DNA of 64,000 nt, taken from positions 4,464,001 to 4,528,000 of the forward strand of contig NC_013595.1 of assembly GCF_000024865.1 (NCBI RefSeq). The letters run 5' to 3'. How positions within the stretch are numbered: position 1 is the first letter of the stretch; each line of letters begins with the position of its first letter. The translations under genes were made by a program, and so were the position numbers. Shown here piece after piece: positions 15,839 through 26,793 of the stretch. Below the pieces are notes generated by a model. The model worked only from the letters and a program-made list of their open reading frames with translations, searched no databases and had not been told where the DNA came from. This DNA comes from Streptosporangium roseum DSM 43021 (lineage in GTDB: Bacteria; Actinomycetota; Actinomycetes; Streptosporangiales; Streptosporangiaceae).

Positions 15839-15891
15839 CCCGCCGTCCGTCCGTGAGATCCCTGAGGCTCCTCCCGAGGAGGCGGCGATGA
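15835..15891 (+). CDS. Possible 18-residue Arg-rich mini-ORF
   Basis: ATG at 15835 follows a second GAGGAGGCGGCG cassette and overlaps the stop of the preceding mini-ORF. It reads MTRRPSVRSLRLLPRRRR and stops at 15889-15891, overlapping the cbpM start at 15888. The three cassettes fall in three different frames, so the chain cannot be one interrupted gene with simple frameshifts at these points. Confidence 0.35.
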   Translation: MTRRPSVRSLRLLPRRRR

Positions 15892-16198
15892 TCTACGCCC
15901 TCGTCAGACCCGCGCGGCTGGACCTGGAGGCGTTCGCCCGGGCCACCGGGACGCATCCGGATCTGGTGCGCCGTCTCGTGGCTCTCGGCGTGCTCGACGC
16001 GCAGCGCGACGCGGCCGGGGCCCTGTGGTTCCCGCCGGCCCAGCTGTACGCCATGGCCCGGATCCAGCGCCTGCGCGCCGGGTTCGGCCTCAACTACGCC
16101 GCACTGGGCCTGGTGGTGGACCTGCTCGACCGCATCGCGGAGCTGGAGGCAGCCCAGCGCGACCGCTCCCGCATCACAGGCATCCCAGGAGGACCGCA

Positions 16199-16208
<10 letters not shown>
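15888..16208 (+). CDS. CbpM-like chaperone modulator (MerR-type HTH)
   Basis: A 106-residue protein of the CbpM/HspR-like helix-turn-helix group. FARATGTHPDLVRRLVALGVLDAQ (about 15-38) is the winged HTH with the MerR-like turn, followed by WFPPAQLYAMARIQRLRAGF and a coiled C-terminal helix (GLVVDLLDRIAELEAAQRD). CbpM in E. coli binds the CbpA J domain and inhibits it, and the position right after a cbpA-type gene fits that. A DNA-binding repressor role (HspR-like) for the operon is an alternative; the HTH region is intact enough to allow it. The stop overlaps the clpB start by 10 nt. Confidence 0.8.
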
Positions 16209-18805
<2,597 letters not shown>

Positions 18806-18817
18806 GGAGAAGCGGGC

Positions 18818-19264
18818 ATGTCATCAAATATCTTGCAATGCAAGAACTGCGGGCAGAAGAACAGGGTCCCCGCGGTCGGGTCGAGCGCTCCGCGCTGCGG
18901 CAGGTGCCATCGGCCGCTGCCGTGGCTCGCCGAGGCCGGCGACGACGACTTCGCCGAGGTGGCCGAGGGCTCGCCGGTCCCGGTGATCGTGGACTTCTGG
19001 GCGGCGTGGTGCGGGCCCTGCCGGATGGTCAGCCCGGCGCTCGACCGGGTCGCCGAGGACCTCGCGGGCACGGTGAAACTCGTCAAGGTCGACGTGGACC
19101 GCTCGCCCAAGCTCTCCGAGCGCTTCACCGTCCGCAACATCCCCTACCTGATGGTGATGCGCGGCGGGCGGGTCGTGGCCGAGCGGGCGGGCGCCGCGCC
19201 GGCCGCCGAGCTGCGCACCTGGGTGGACGGGGCGATCGCGACGGCGGGGCGGGAGGGCGGCTGA
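18818..19264 (+). CDS. trxC: Thioredoxin 2-type protein with N-terminal zinc ribbon
   Basis: A 148-residue thioredoxin. The N-terminal CKNCG...CGRCHRP ribbon (residues 8-11 and 27-30) is the zinc site of the Trx2/TrxC class. The thioredoxin domain has VIVDFWAAWCGPCRMVSPAL with the WCGPC redox pair (about 64-68) and the cis-Pro loop NIPYLMV. It reduces protein disulfides in the cytosol and is known in some bacteria to support Hsp33-like stress responses. It follows clpB by 12 bp with AGGAG before the ATG, and precedes the flavoprotein by 1 bp, so it belongs to the heat-shock operon. Confidence 0.92.
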   Translation: MSSNILQCKNCGQKNRVPAVGSSAPRCGRCHRPLPWLAEAGDDDFAEVAEGSPVPVIVDFWAAWCGPCRMVSPALDRVAEDLAGTVKLVKVDVDRSPKLSERFTVRNIPYLMVMRGGRVVAERAGAAPAAELRTWVDGAIATAGREGG

Positions 19265-19265
19265 G

Positions 19266-20882
19266 ATGGACGCCTTCGCCGAGACTCCCGACCACCACGG
19301 CGCCTTCCCCCGGCTGAGCGACGAGCAGATCGCGAGGCTGGCGCCCCACGGGGTCCGGCGGCCCACCCGGCCGGGCGACATCCTGTTCCGGGAGGGCGAG
19401 GACTGCCCCGACTTCTTCGTCATCTTGGCGGGCAAGGCGGCCGTCATCCAGGACGAACGGGTGGTGCGGGTCCACGGGCCGGGCCGGTTCCTCGGCGAGC
19501 TCGGGCTGCTCACCGGCCAGAAGGCGTTCACGACGTCGGTCGTCTGCGAGGCGGGCGAGGTCCTGGCGGTCCCCACCTGGCGCCTGCGGCAGATCGTCGC
19601 CCACGATCCGGAGCTGGGGGACCTGATCCTGCGGGCCTTCCTGATCCGCCGTTCGCTGCTCATCGGCAGCGGGGCGGGCCTGAGGATCATCGGCTCCCGC
19701 TACTCGCCGGACACCCGGCGGCTGCGGGAGTTCGCCGCCCGCAACCGGCTGCCGCACCGGTGGATCGACCTGGAGGAGGACGAGGAGGCCGAGGCGCTGG
19801 TGCGCAACCTCGGCATGGCGCCGGACGAGACGCCCGTGGTGATCCTGGGCGGGACGCGGGTCCTGCGCAATCCCGGCAACGCCGAGCTGGCCCGCGAGAT
19901 CGGCCTGCCGGTGCCGTCGGCGCCGGAGGACGTCTTCGACCTCGTCATCGTGGGAGCGGGCCCCGCGGGCCTGGCCGCCGCGGTGTACGGAGCGTCGGAG
20001 GGACTGCGCACGGTGGTGCTCGACGCGGTCGCCACCGGCGGTCAGGCGGGCACCTCGTCGTGCATCGAGAACTACCTCGGCTTCCCCGCGGGGATCTCCG
20101 GCGGCGAACTCGCCGAGCGGGCCGTCATCCAGGCCAAGAAGTTCGGCGCGCACCTCGGCGTGCCCGCCGAGGCCACCTCGCTCAAGCGGCGGGACGGGCA
20201 CTACACCGTGGGGCTGCGCGACGAGCCGCCGGTCGAGGGCCGCACGGTCGTCATCGCCACCGGAGCGCGCTACCGCAAACTCGGTGTGCCACGGCTGGAG
20301 GACTTCGAGGGCAACGGTGTCTACTACGCCGCGACCCTGGCCGAGGTCGCGTTCTGCCGGGGGGAGCCGGTCGTGGTCGTGGGCGGGGGCAACTCGGCGG
20401 GGCAGGCGACGATCTTCCTGGCCAGGCACGCCGACTCGGTCCGCCTGCTCGTCCGCGCGGACGACCTCGCCCAGGACATGTCGCGCTATCTCATCGACCG
20501 GATCGAGAGCCATCCCAAGGTGGAGGTGATGCTCCGCACCGAGGTGCGCGAGCTGGTCGGCGCCCACGCCCTGGAGGCCGTCGTCGCCGAGGACACCCGC
20601 ACCGGGGAGCGGCTGCGCATCGACACCCGGGCCATGTTCGTGTTCATCGGCGCCGACCCCTGCACCACCTGGCTCGCCCCCGAGATCGCCCTCGACGACA
20701 GGGGATTCGTCCTCACCGGCTTCGACGACGGCCTGCCCCTGGAGACCAGCATGCCGGGCGTCTTCGCGGTGGGCGACGTCAGAAGCCAGTCGGTCAAGCG
20801 GGTCGCCTCGGCGGTGGGCGAGGGATCCATGGCGATCCGGCTGGTGCATGAGCACTTCACGCGGCGGCAGGCGTCTCAGTGA
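19266..20882 (+). CDS. Cyclic-nucleotide-binding domain fused to thioredoxin-reductase-like flavoprotein
   Basis: A 538-residue three-part protein. Residues about 15-130 are a cNMP-binding (CRP-like) beta-roll (GDILFREGEDCPDFFVILAG, GPGRFLGELGLLTG). About 138-215 is a thioredoxin/glutaredoxin-like segment (GSRYSPDTRRLREFAARN) without CxxC. From 222 on there is a TrxR-fold flavoprotein with FAD motif VIVGAGPAGLAAAVYGA, NADPH motif VVVVGGGNSAGQA and FAVGDVRS. In real thioredoxin reductases the segment before the NADPH loop contains CATC; here it reads YYAATLAEVAFC, so the redox pair is gone. It sits directly after the trx gene and ends the operon, overlapping the convergent regulator by 7 bp. 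Electron transfer to Trx therefore needs proof; a sensor-controlled oxidoreductase is an alternative. Confidence 0.85.
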   Translation: MDAFAETPDHHGAFPRLSDEQIARLAPHGVRRPTRPGDILFREGEDCPDFFVILAGKAAVIQDERVVRVHGPGRFLGELGLLTGQKAFTTSVVCEAGEVLAVPTWRLRQIVAHDPELGDLILRAFLIRRSLLIGSGAGLRIIGSRYSPDTRRLREFAARNRLPHRWIDLEEDEEAEALVRNLGMAPDETPVVILGGTRVLRNPGNAELAREIGLPVPSAPEDVFDLVIVGAGPAGLAAAVYGASEGLRTVVLDAVATGGQAGTSSCIENYLGFPAGISGGELAERAVIQAKKFGAHLGVPAEATSLKRRDGHYTVGLRDEPPVEGRTVVIATGARYRKLGVPRLEDFEGNGVYYAATLAEVAFCRGEPVVVVGGGNSAGQATIFLARHADSVRLLVRADDLAQDMSRYLIDRIESHPKVEVMLRTEVRELVGAHALEAVVAEDTRTGERLRIDTRAMFVFIGADPCTTWLAPEIALDDRGFVLTGFDDGLPLETSMPGVFAVGDVRSQSVKRVASAVGEGSMAIRLVHEHFTRRQASQ

Positions 20883-23155
20883 TCCGGCCGGACGCTCTGC
20901 TGCGCGGCGAGCCGGGCCAGCTCGACACGCGAGTGGATGCCCAGCTTGCGGAAGACCTGGCGCAGGTGGAAGGCCACGGTGTGCTCGCTGATGAACATCT
21001 GCTCGGCCGCCTGCCGGTTGGTCAGCCCCTGGGCGACGAGATCGCAGACGGCCCGCTCGGTGCCGGTCAGGCTGGCCCACCCCGACACGGGATGATCGGT
21101 CCGGACCCAGTGGCGGCGGCGCTCGCCCAGCCCCCGCAGCCTGCCCCGGACCCGTGCCGCGTCGCGGGCCGCCTCCACCGATCCGTAGCAGACCAGCGCG
21201 CTGTTGAGACTGTCGACGGCCAGGTCGCGGGCGTCGAAGTCCGCGCTGAGCAGCACGCCGAGATCCTCCGCCGCCGAGGCTCTGGCCCATGGATCGGTGT
21301 GCTCGGTCATGGCGCGGACCAGCGCCTCCGGGTCGCGGTCACGCACGCCGCGCGCGTGGGCGGCGGCCACGGAGGGGTTGAGCAGGCAGGGATTGCGCCA
21401 GGCGATGCCCTCGGCCGCGTCCACCACGGCATCGGCCCGGCGCTCGTCCCGTACCGCCATCGCCACCCGCACCAGCCATGCGGCGGCGGTGGGCTCGCTG
21501 GTCAGCGCCCCGGTGTGCCGGGGCAGCGCGTCGTAGACCCGGCTGAGCGAGCTCATCCCGCTCGCCGCCCCGCCGCGCGCCTCGTCGATCCGCCCGGCCG
21601 CCAGCTCCGACCGCAGCCGCACGTACGGCGGCGCGCCCTGGGGCCCCCGGGCCAGATCGTTCTTCAGATACCTGATCGCCCGGGGAAGGTCGCCCGCCCG
21701 CAGTGAAGCGGCGCCGAGCACCGACAGGGCCGAGGCGGCGAGGGCCGGGACGCCCAGGGTGTCGGCGGCGGTCAGTCCCGCCTCCGCGTGCTCGATCGCG
21801 CTGCCGAGCCGGCCGGCGGTGAGATCGAGGCGGGCGCGGAGAACGGGGATCTCCGCGGTCCACTCGGGCTGCCCCACCGCCTCCTCGGCGGCGCCCGCCA
21901 GCGCCGTCTCCGCCTCGTCGAGCAGCCAGAGGTCGGTCAGCATCGTCGTCAGGACGGCGCGCGGCTGTGGATGGCGCCCGCTGCCGGGCATCTCCGCGGC
22001 CTCGCGGGCCAGGTCCAGCCCGCGCGAGAGCCGGCCCTCGTCCCACGCGAGCAGCGACAGCAGCACGAGGGTCTCGGCGGACGAGCCGTCCGCGCGCTGG
22101 TGGCGAGGGGGTTGCCGGGCAGGCGGGTTCCGCTCGATCTGACGATGCAGCGCCTGCCGTACCGGCGCGGGCACCGTCTCGACGATCGACCGCCACACCA
22201 GCTCGTACCGGAACGTCAGCTCGTCGGAGGTCGCGGCGAGCACGCCTGCCGCGATCGCCTCCTCCAGGGCGGGGAGCAGCGCGGCCGGCGTCTCGCCGAG
22301 CATCTCGGCCGCGTACGCGGGGGAGAAGGAGCGCCCGAGCACCGCTGCCGCCTCCAGCAGGTGCCGGGTCTTGGTGCTCACCTCGCCGAGGCGCCGCCGG
22401 ACGGCGGTGTGGACGCGTTGGGGCAGCGCCGTCCCGGTCAGCCGGGCGACGCCCGAGCTCACCCGGACGGCGTCCTCCTCTCGCAGTCCGGTGAGAAGTT
22501 CGAGGAGGAGGAACGGGTTGCCGCCCGCCTGGGCGGACAGCGCCGCCAGCTCCTCCCCGGGAGCCGCGTCCAGGGTGTCGGCGATCACCTCGGCCACGGC
22601 GCCGTCGTCGAGGGGGAGCATGCGGATCCGCGTGGCGCCCTCCTCCTCCAGGAGGTCGAACAGCCGGCCGGAGTCGTCGTGCTCGGAGGTGGTACGCCGG
22701 GCCAGCAGCCATGCCAGCGGGTGGGAGGCCAGCCGCGAGGGCAGTGTCCGCAGGGCCATGAGCGTGGCGGGGTCGGCCCAGTGGAGATCGTCCAGGGTCA
22801 CCAGCAGCGGCTCCGACTCCGTCCGCCTCTCCAGCGTGGTCCGCACCTGCTCGGCCAGCCACAACAGCAGCCCCGGCCCGTCGGGGGAGTCGCCCCTGGC
22901 GAGGGCCACGGGGGGCGGCCACTCCGCCAGGGCGGACAGCAGCGGTCCCAGTGGCGTCAGCCGTCCCAGCTCGTCCGCCCGGCCGGTCGCGACCGCCGTC
23001 CCGCGCGCGGCGGCCACGGTCGCCGCCTCCGCGAGCAGGAGGCTCTTGCCCATCCCCGGCTCGCCCTCCACGAGCACCATGCTCCCGGTCGTGTCCGCGG
23101 TGGTCCCCAGCAGTCTGAGGATCACCGCCCACTCAGGCCCCCGGCCACGCATCAT
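20876..23155 (-). CDS. LuxR-family transcriptional regulator with AAA/STAND ATPase (LAL type)
   Basis: A 759-residue large ATP-binding LuxR regulator. It has an N-terminal ATPase with Walker A VEGEPGMGKSLLLAEA (about 29-44) and Walker B LLVTLDDLHWADPATLM (about 117-133), a winged-helix and TPR-like helical middle (about 280-640), and a C-terminal LuxR HTH (LTGTERAVCDLVAQGLTNRQ, then MFISEHTVAFHLRQVFRKLG, about 690-745). LAL proteins activate sugar-use or secondary-metabolite genes after an inducer signal. No target is obvious; the neighbouring GntR and sugar genes are candidates. The ATG pair at 23155 has AAGGAAAG upstream. Its 3' end overlaps the flavoprotein gene by 7 bp (convergent). Confidence 0.88.
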   Translation of the reverse strand: MMRGRGPEWAVILRLLGTTADTTGSMVLVEGEPGMGKSLLLAEAATVAAARGTAVATGRADELGRLTPLGPLLSALAEWPPPVALARGDSPDGPGLLLWLAEQVRTTLERRTESEPLLVTLDDLHWADPATLMALRTLPSRLASHPLAWLLARRTTSEHDDSGRLFDLLEEEGATRIRMLPLDDGAVAEVIADTLDAAPGEELAALSAQAGGNPFLLLELLTGLREEDAVRVSSGVARLTGTALPQRVHTAVRRRLGEVSTKTRHLLEAAAVLGRSFSPAYAAEMLGETPAALLPALEEAIAAGVLAATSDELTFRYELVWRSIVETVPAPVRQALHRQIERNPPARQPPRHQRADGSSAETLVLLSLLAWDEGRLSRGLDLAREAAEMPGSGRHPQPRAVLTTMLTDLWLLDEAETALAGAAEEAVGQPEWTAEIPVLRARLDLTAGRLGSAIEHAEAGLTAADTLGVPALAASALSVLGAASLRAGDLPRAIRYLKNDLARGPQGAPPYVRLRSELAAGRIDEARGGAASGMSSLSRVYDALPRHTGALTSEPTAAAWLVRVAMAVRDERRADAVVDAAEGIAWRNPCLLNPSVAAAHARGVRDRDPEALVRAMTEHTDPWARASAAEDLGVLLSADFDARDLAVDSLNSALVCYGSVEAARDAARVRGRLRGLGERRRHWVRTDHPVSGWASLTGTERAVCDLVAQGLTNRQAAEQMFISEHTVAFHLRQVFRKLGIHSRVELARLAAQQSVRPDH

Positions 23156-23326
23156 CTTTCCTTGGATCTGAGGTCATACGGCTAGCTTCCTCCCGGTTGT
23201 TCCCCTGTCGTGTTCCGGGGGGACAAAAACCTCATTGGAAGAAGTACCCAGGTCATAACCCTTTTCATGGGTTCTGGCCCAGAGGGGGCCGAGCGACAGC
23301 GGGCGGCGCGTGACCGAGGGGGGCGC

Positions 23327-24067
23327 TCAGCGCTCTATGAGCGTGACCTCCAGGGAGTAGTGCGAGGCCCGGTAGACGTGGGAACCGTGCTCCACGGCCC
23401 TGCCCTGGTCGTCGTAGGTGGTGCGGAGCATGGTGAGCAGGGGCGCGCCGCGCCGCTCGCCGAGCAGCCTGGCCTCGGTGGCGGTGGCGGCCCGCGCCCC
23501 CATGCGCTGGTTGGCCACGCGCATCCGCACCCCGGCGGAGCGGAGCAGCTCGTACAGCCCGCGCTCCTGGAGGCTCTCGGCGGTCAGCGGGGCCAGGCCG
23601 ACGGGCAGCCAGTTGTGCAGCAGGGCCAGCGGCTCCCCGGCGGCGTAGCGGATCCGCTCCAGGTGCAGCACCTCGGCGCCGGTGGCGACGCCGAGGACGG
23701 CGGCGATCCTCTCGTCCGCGGGCCCGGATTCCAGGGCCAGCACCCGGGTGGCCGGTTCCTGGCCTGCCCTGCGCAGGTCGTCGTAGAGGCTGGTGAGCTC
23801 GACCGAGCGCTTGACCTGGCCGTGCACGACCTGGGTGCCGACGCCTCGCTTGCGGACCAGCAGGCCCTTGTCCACGAGGTACTGGATCGCCTGGCGGATG
23901 GTCGGCCTGGAGAGGCCGAGCCGGTCGGCGAGCAGGATCTCGTTGTCCAGCCGGGATCCGGGGGGCAGGTCGCCCCGCTGGATGGCCTCGGAGATCTGCT
24001 CGGCCACCTGGAAGTACAGCGGCACCGGACTGGACCGGTCTAGATCGATGGAGAGTTTCGCCGTCAT
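23327..24067 (-). CDS. GntR family regulator with UTRA ligand domain
   Basis: A 246-residue HutC/FarR-type repressor. It has an N-terminal winged HTH (PLYFQVAEQISEAIQRGDLP, LADRLGLSRPTIRQAIQYLV, GLLVRKRGVGTQV; residues 15-80) and a C-terminal UTRA domain (ALESGPADERIAAVLGVATG, LERIRYAAGEPLALLHNWLP; about 100-240), which in the family binds sugar phosphates or similar small molecules. The palindrome TGTCATGACA at 24116 lies in its own promoter, and a near-identical site stands before the ABC-importer operon at 29065, so it probably controls both. The start has only a weak SD (TGGGCAG-type) and CGGGAGGGC is further back. Confidence 0.88.
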   Translation of the reverse strand: MTAKLSIDLDRSSPVPLYFQVAEQISEAIQRGDLPPGSRLDNEILLADRLGLSRPTIRQAIQYLVDKGLLVRKRGVGTQVVHGQVKRSVELTSLYDDLRRAGQEPATRVLALESGPADERIAAVLGVATGAEVLHLERIRYAAGEPLALLHNWLPVGLAPLTAESLQERGLYELLRSAGVRMRVANQRMGARAATATEARLLGERRGAPLLTMLRTTYDDQGRAVEHGSHVYRASHYSLEVTLIER

Positions 24068-24105
24068 CTGCCCTCCCGTGGATACGCTCCGTGATCAGGC
24101 TAGCG

Positions 24106-24128
24106 GACATCAGAATGTCATGACAAAT
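24106..24128. promoter_or_regulatory. GntR operator (autoregulatory)
   Basis: Overlapping palindromes: GACAT-CAGA-ATGTC (24106-24119) and the perfect TGTCATGACA (24116-24125) within AATGTCATGACAAAT (24114-24128). The same 15-mer with one change occurs at 29063-29077. It is about 40 bp upstream of the gntR start and over its likely -35 (TTGTCA on the minus strand). Confidence 0.7.
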
Positions 24129-24233
24129 GTGGCCCAACGTTCCGGAGGTGCTGCTGTTCCTGCGGGCGGGCGCCGGGCGTAGTAACCTGCGTGTGTACCC
24201 GGGGAGCCGTCACCGGCACCATGGACGCCAATA

Positions 24234-24265
24234 TTACCTATTGATCCTGTAGGAAATGGGGGTAA
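24234..24265 (+). promoter_or_regulatory. Element shared with the sulfotransferase promoter, copy 1
   Basis: Begins TTACCTATTGATCC and ends GTAGGAAATGGGGGTAA, with TTACC/GGTAA ends in inverted orientation. With one gap it matches the minus-strand text at 27816-27786 at about 20 of 31 positions. It lies 31 bp upstream of the LanC-like start codon. A 7-codon reading frame (MDANITY, 24221-24244) runs into it. Confidence 0.4.
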
Positions 24266-24296
24266 AGTGGTGGTCTGGTCACATGAAGGAGCCGCC

Positions 24297-25619
24297 ATGA
24301 GCCCGGAACCGGGGGCAGAGAGCCCCCTGCGCACCGCCGTCATGGCCGCGCGCTGGATCCGTTCCGCGGCCGTGGACGACGGGCAGGGGCGGCACTGGCG
24401 GGCCAACCCCGACGTGCGGGGCCGATCCGCCCTGCCCGGCCAGCCGCTGTCGCTGTACTCCGGGGCGGCCGGCATCGTCCTGTTCTTCCTCGAACTCGCC
24501 GCCGCCACCGGAGACGAGAGCTACTTCGACGACGCCGTGGCCGGAGCGCGCTACCTCGCCGCCACCTGGCGGGAGCAGGCCGACCTCTCCCTCCACCACG
24601 GCCTGGCGGGAGTGATGTTCGCGCTCGCCGAGGCGGGCTGGGCCACCGGCGAGAGCTCCTTCGAGGTCGAGGCCGGGGCCGTCGCCGACCACATCGTGCG
24701 CAGCGCCCGTCCCGTCGACGGGGGCCTCGGCTGGACCGGCGACCCCGCGCAGCGCGGCGACGGCGGCATCATCCTCGGGCTCCTGCACGCCGCGGGCATC
24801 CTGGGCGTCCCCGCCTACCAGGAGATCGCCGTCGAGGCGGGCGCGCGCATCGCCGAGCTCGCCGTGCCCGGCCACCGGTTCGGTGACGGAGCCTGCGCCG
24901 ACCTGCCGCTGGACGCGGTCACGCCCGGCTTCCTGTCCGGTACGGCGGGCACCGCCTTCCTGCTCGCCCGCCTGTACGGCCTGACCGGGCAGACCGGTTT
25001 CCTGAAGGCCGCCAGGAGAGGGGCCGACTTCGTCCGCGCGATCAGCGTCGTGACCGAGCGGTGCGCGATGGTCCCCCACCACATCCCGCAGGGCCGTGAC
25101 CTGCACTACCTGGGATTCTGCTCGGGCTCCGCCGGGGTCGCGCGCATGTTCTACGAGCTGTACCGGGTGGCGGGCGACGCCGGAGACCTCGACTGGGTGG
25201 AGCGGCTGGCGCGGGGGATCGTCCGCAGCGGCACCCCCGGCCGCCAGACGGACGGCCACTGGAACGTGGCGTGCCAGTGCTGCGGCACGGCCGGCCTGGT
25301 GGAGCTGTTCGTCGGCCTCTGGGCGGCGACCGGCCGCCAGACCCACCTGGAGTTCGCCCACGAGCTGGGAGTGAACCTGATCGGCCGGGCCACCCGGCAC
25401 GGCGAGCAGGGCTCCCGGTGGTACCAGGCGTACCGCCGGCTGCGGCCCTGGGAGGTCACCGCCGACACCGGATACATGATCGGCGCGGCGGGGATCGGGG
25501 CGGCGCTGCTCCACCTGGACGCCACCACCCGCCCGCAGGAGGTGCGGCGGCTCATGCTGCCCCCGGACAACCCGTTCCCGGCCATCCCGTTGCCCACGGC
25601 GACGCTCCGCCGCACCTGA
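24297..25619 (+). CDS. Stand-alone LanC-like protein with three-Cys zinc motif
   Basis: A 440-residue protein with the alpha/alpha-toroid of LanC lanthionine cyclases. Helical repeats carry the GxxG turns (LYSGAAGIVLFFLEL, LHHGLAGVMFALAEA, GFLSGTAGTAFLLARL, GAAGIGAALLHLD). The zinc ligands are visible as GFCSGSAG (C275) and CQCCGTAG (C328/C329). Ordinary LanC has Cys-His in the second site (CHG); here it is CCG, the three-cysteine arrangement known from ProcM-type synthetases. There is no dehydratase or precursor-peptide gene near, so it need not make a lantibiotic; eukaryote-like LanCL or carbohydrate-linked roles are open. AAGGAG lies 8 nt before the ATG. It shares an upstream element with the sulfotransferase gene. 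Confidence 0.8.
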   Translation: MSPEPGAESPLRTAVMAARWIRSAAVDDGQGRHWRANPDVRGRSALPGQPLSLYSGAAGIVLFFLELAAATGDESYFDDAVAGARYLAATWREQADLSLHHGLAGVMFALAEAGWATGESSFEVEAGAVADHIVRSARPVDGGLGWTGDPAQRGDGGIILGLLHAAGILGVPAYQEIAVEAGARIAELAVPGHRFGDGACADLPLDAVTPGFLSGTAGTAFLLARLYGLTGQTGFLKAARRGADFVRAISVVTERCAMVPHHIPQGRDLHYLGFCSGSAGVARMFYELYRVAGDAGDLDWVERLARGIVRSGTPGRQTDGHWNVACQCCGTAGLVELFVGLWAATGRQTHLEFAHELGVNLIGRATRHGEQGSRWYQAYRRLRPWEVTADTGYMIGAAGIGAALLHLDATTRPQEVRRLMLPPDNPFPAIPLPTATLRRT

Positions 25620-25754
25620 GCGTGGCGGTGGCGTCGTGGTGACAGGTCGACGGCGGCGGGCGCCGGTGGCCCCGGCGCGGGGAGCCTGAAAACGATCCGA
25701 GCCATGTGATCGCCAAAAGACGATCAAACTCGTGACCACGATTGGTGATTCTCC

Positions 25755-26684
25755 GTGAGTACCACGCAATCCTTGCCTACTGTCGGTGCCGTGCTGACCA
25801 TCGAAGACCTGCTTCCCGATCCTGACCGTTCCGTCGTGGTGATCGAGCCCGCGGCACCGGGCGCGGGCCACTGGGCAGGCGCCCCGAGCGCGGTGGCGAG
25901 TGACGGGTCGATCTACCTGGCCTACCGGCTGCGCCGCCCGGTCGGCGAAGGACGCGGCTACGCGGTCGTCGTCGCCCGGTCGGCGGACGGTGAGCGGTTC
26001 GAGACCCTGCTCACGATCGGCAGTGGGGAGATGGACACCGAGTCGCTGGAGCGTCCGACCCTGGTGCGCACCCCCGAGGGCCGCTGGCGGCTCTACCTGA
26101 GCTGCGCCACCCACGGCAGCAAGCACTGGCGGGTCGAGGTGCTGGAGGCTGGCGACCCGGCCGGGTTCGACGCCCGGCACCGCCGGGTCGTGCTGCCCGG
26201 CGACCCCAAGACCGGCGTCAAGGACCCCGTGATCGTACGGCGGGACGGGGTCTGGCACCTGTGGGCCTCCTGCCACCCGCTGGCCGAGGCCGAGGAGGCC
26301 GACCAGATGGTGAGCGACTACGCCACCAGCGCGGACGGCCTTGAGTGGACCTGGCAGGGCACGGCGCTCAGCGGCAGGCCCGGCATGTGGGACGCCCGCG
26401 GCGCCCGGATCGCCGCGGTCCGTTTCCTGGACGACAGGATCGTCGCTCTCTACGACGGCCGGGCCACCGCGGCGGAGAACTACGAGGAGAAGACCGGCGT
26501 GGCCGTCGGGACCGACCCGGCCGAGCTGACCCCGGTCGGCGCCGTGCCCGCCGCGGCCTCGCCGCACGCGGGCGGCGGCCTGCGCTACATGGACATCGTG
26601 GACCTGCCGGAGGGCGGACGGCGGCTCTACTACGAGTACACCCGCCCGGACGGGGCGCACGAGCTCCGCACCGAGCTGCGCTGA
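25755..26684 (+). CDS. Five-bladed beta-propeller glycosidase-like protein (GH43/GH32-type fold)
   Basis: A 309-residue protein whose sequence alternates short strands and Asp/Glu-bearing loops as in five-bladed propeller glycosidases: APSAVASDGSIYLAYRLRRP, SLERPTLVRTPEGRWRLYLS, GVKDPVIVRRDGVWHLWASC, GMWDARGARIAAVRF and RYMDIVDLPEGGRRLYYEYT. The ERPT, KDPVI and MWDARG loops are the usual places for the acidic catalytic residues. It has no signal peptide, so it is cytosolic and would act on imported saccharides. Blades and fold are clear, but I cannot assign a substrate or family number. The GTG at 25755 lacks a strong SD; the GTG at 25791 is possible. It lies 135 bp after the LanC-like gene. 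Confidence 0.65.
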   Translation: MSTTQSLPTVGAVLTIEDLLPDPDRSVVVIEPAAPGAGHWAGAPSAVASDGSIYLAYRLRRPVGEGRGYAVVVARSADGERFETLLTIGSGEMDTESLERPTLVRTPEGRWRLYLSCATHGSKHWRVEVLEAGDPAGFDARHRRVVLPGDPKTGVKDPVIVRRDGVWHLWASCHPLAEAEEADQMVSDYATSADGLEWTWQGTALSGRPGMWDARGARIAAVRFLDDRIVALYDGRATAAENYEEKTGVAVGTDPAELTPVGAVPAAASPHAGGGLRYMDIVDLPEGGRRLYYEYTRPDGAHELRTELR

Positions 26685-26723
26685 CACGCCGGCCGGGCCC
26701 GGACCGGGCGGATCATCCGGATC

Positions 26724-26747
26724 GAAGCCGAAGCCGAAGCCGAAGCC
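26724..26747. repeat. GAAGCC hexamer repeat, four copies
   Basis: Four perfect tandem GAAGCC units between the propeller gene and the convergent sulfotransferase gene. Non-coding. Confidence 0.8.
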
Positions 26748-26793
26748 GGGGCCGCGTCGCAGCCCCGGCCCGGCGCGTGTCCCGCCGTCGCGC

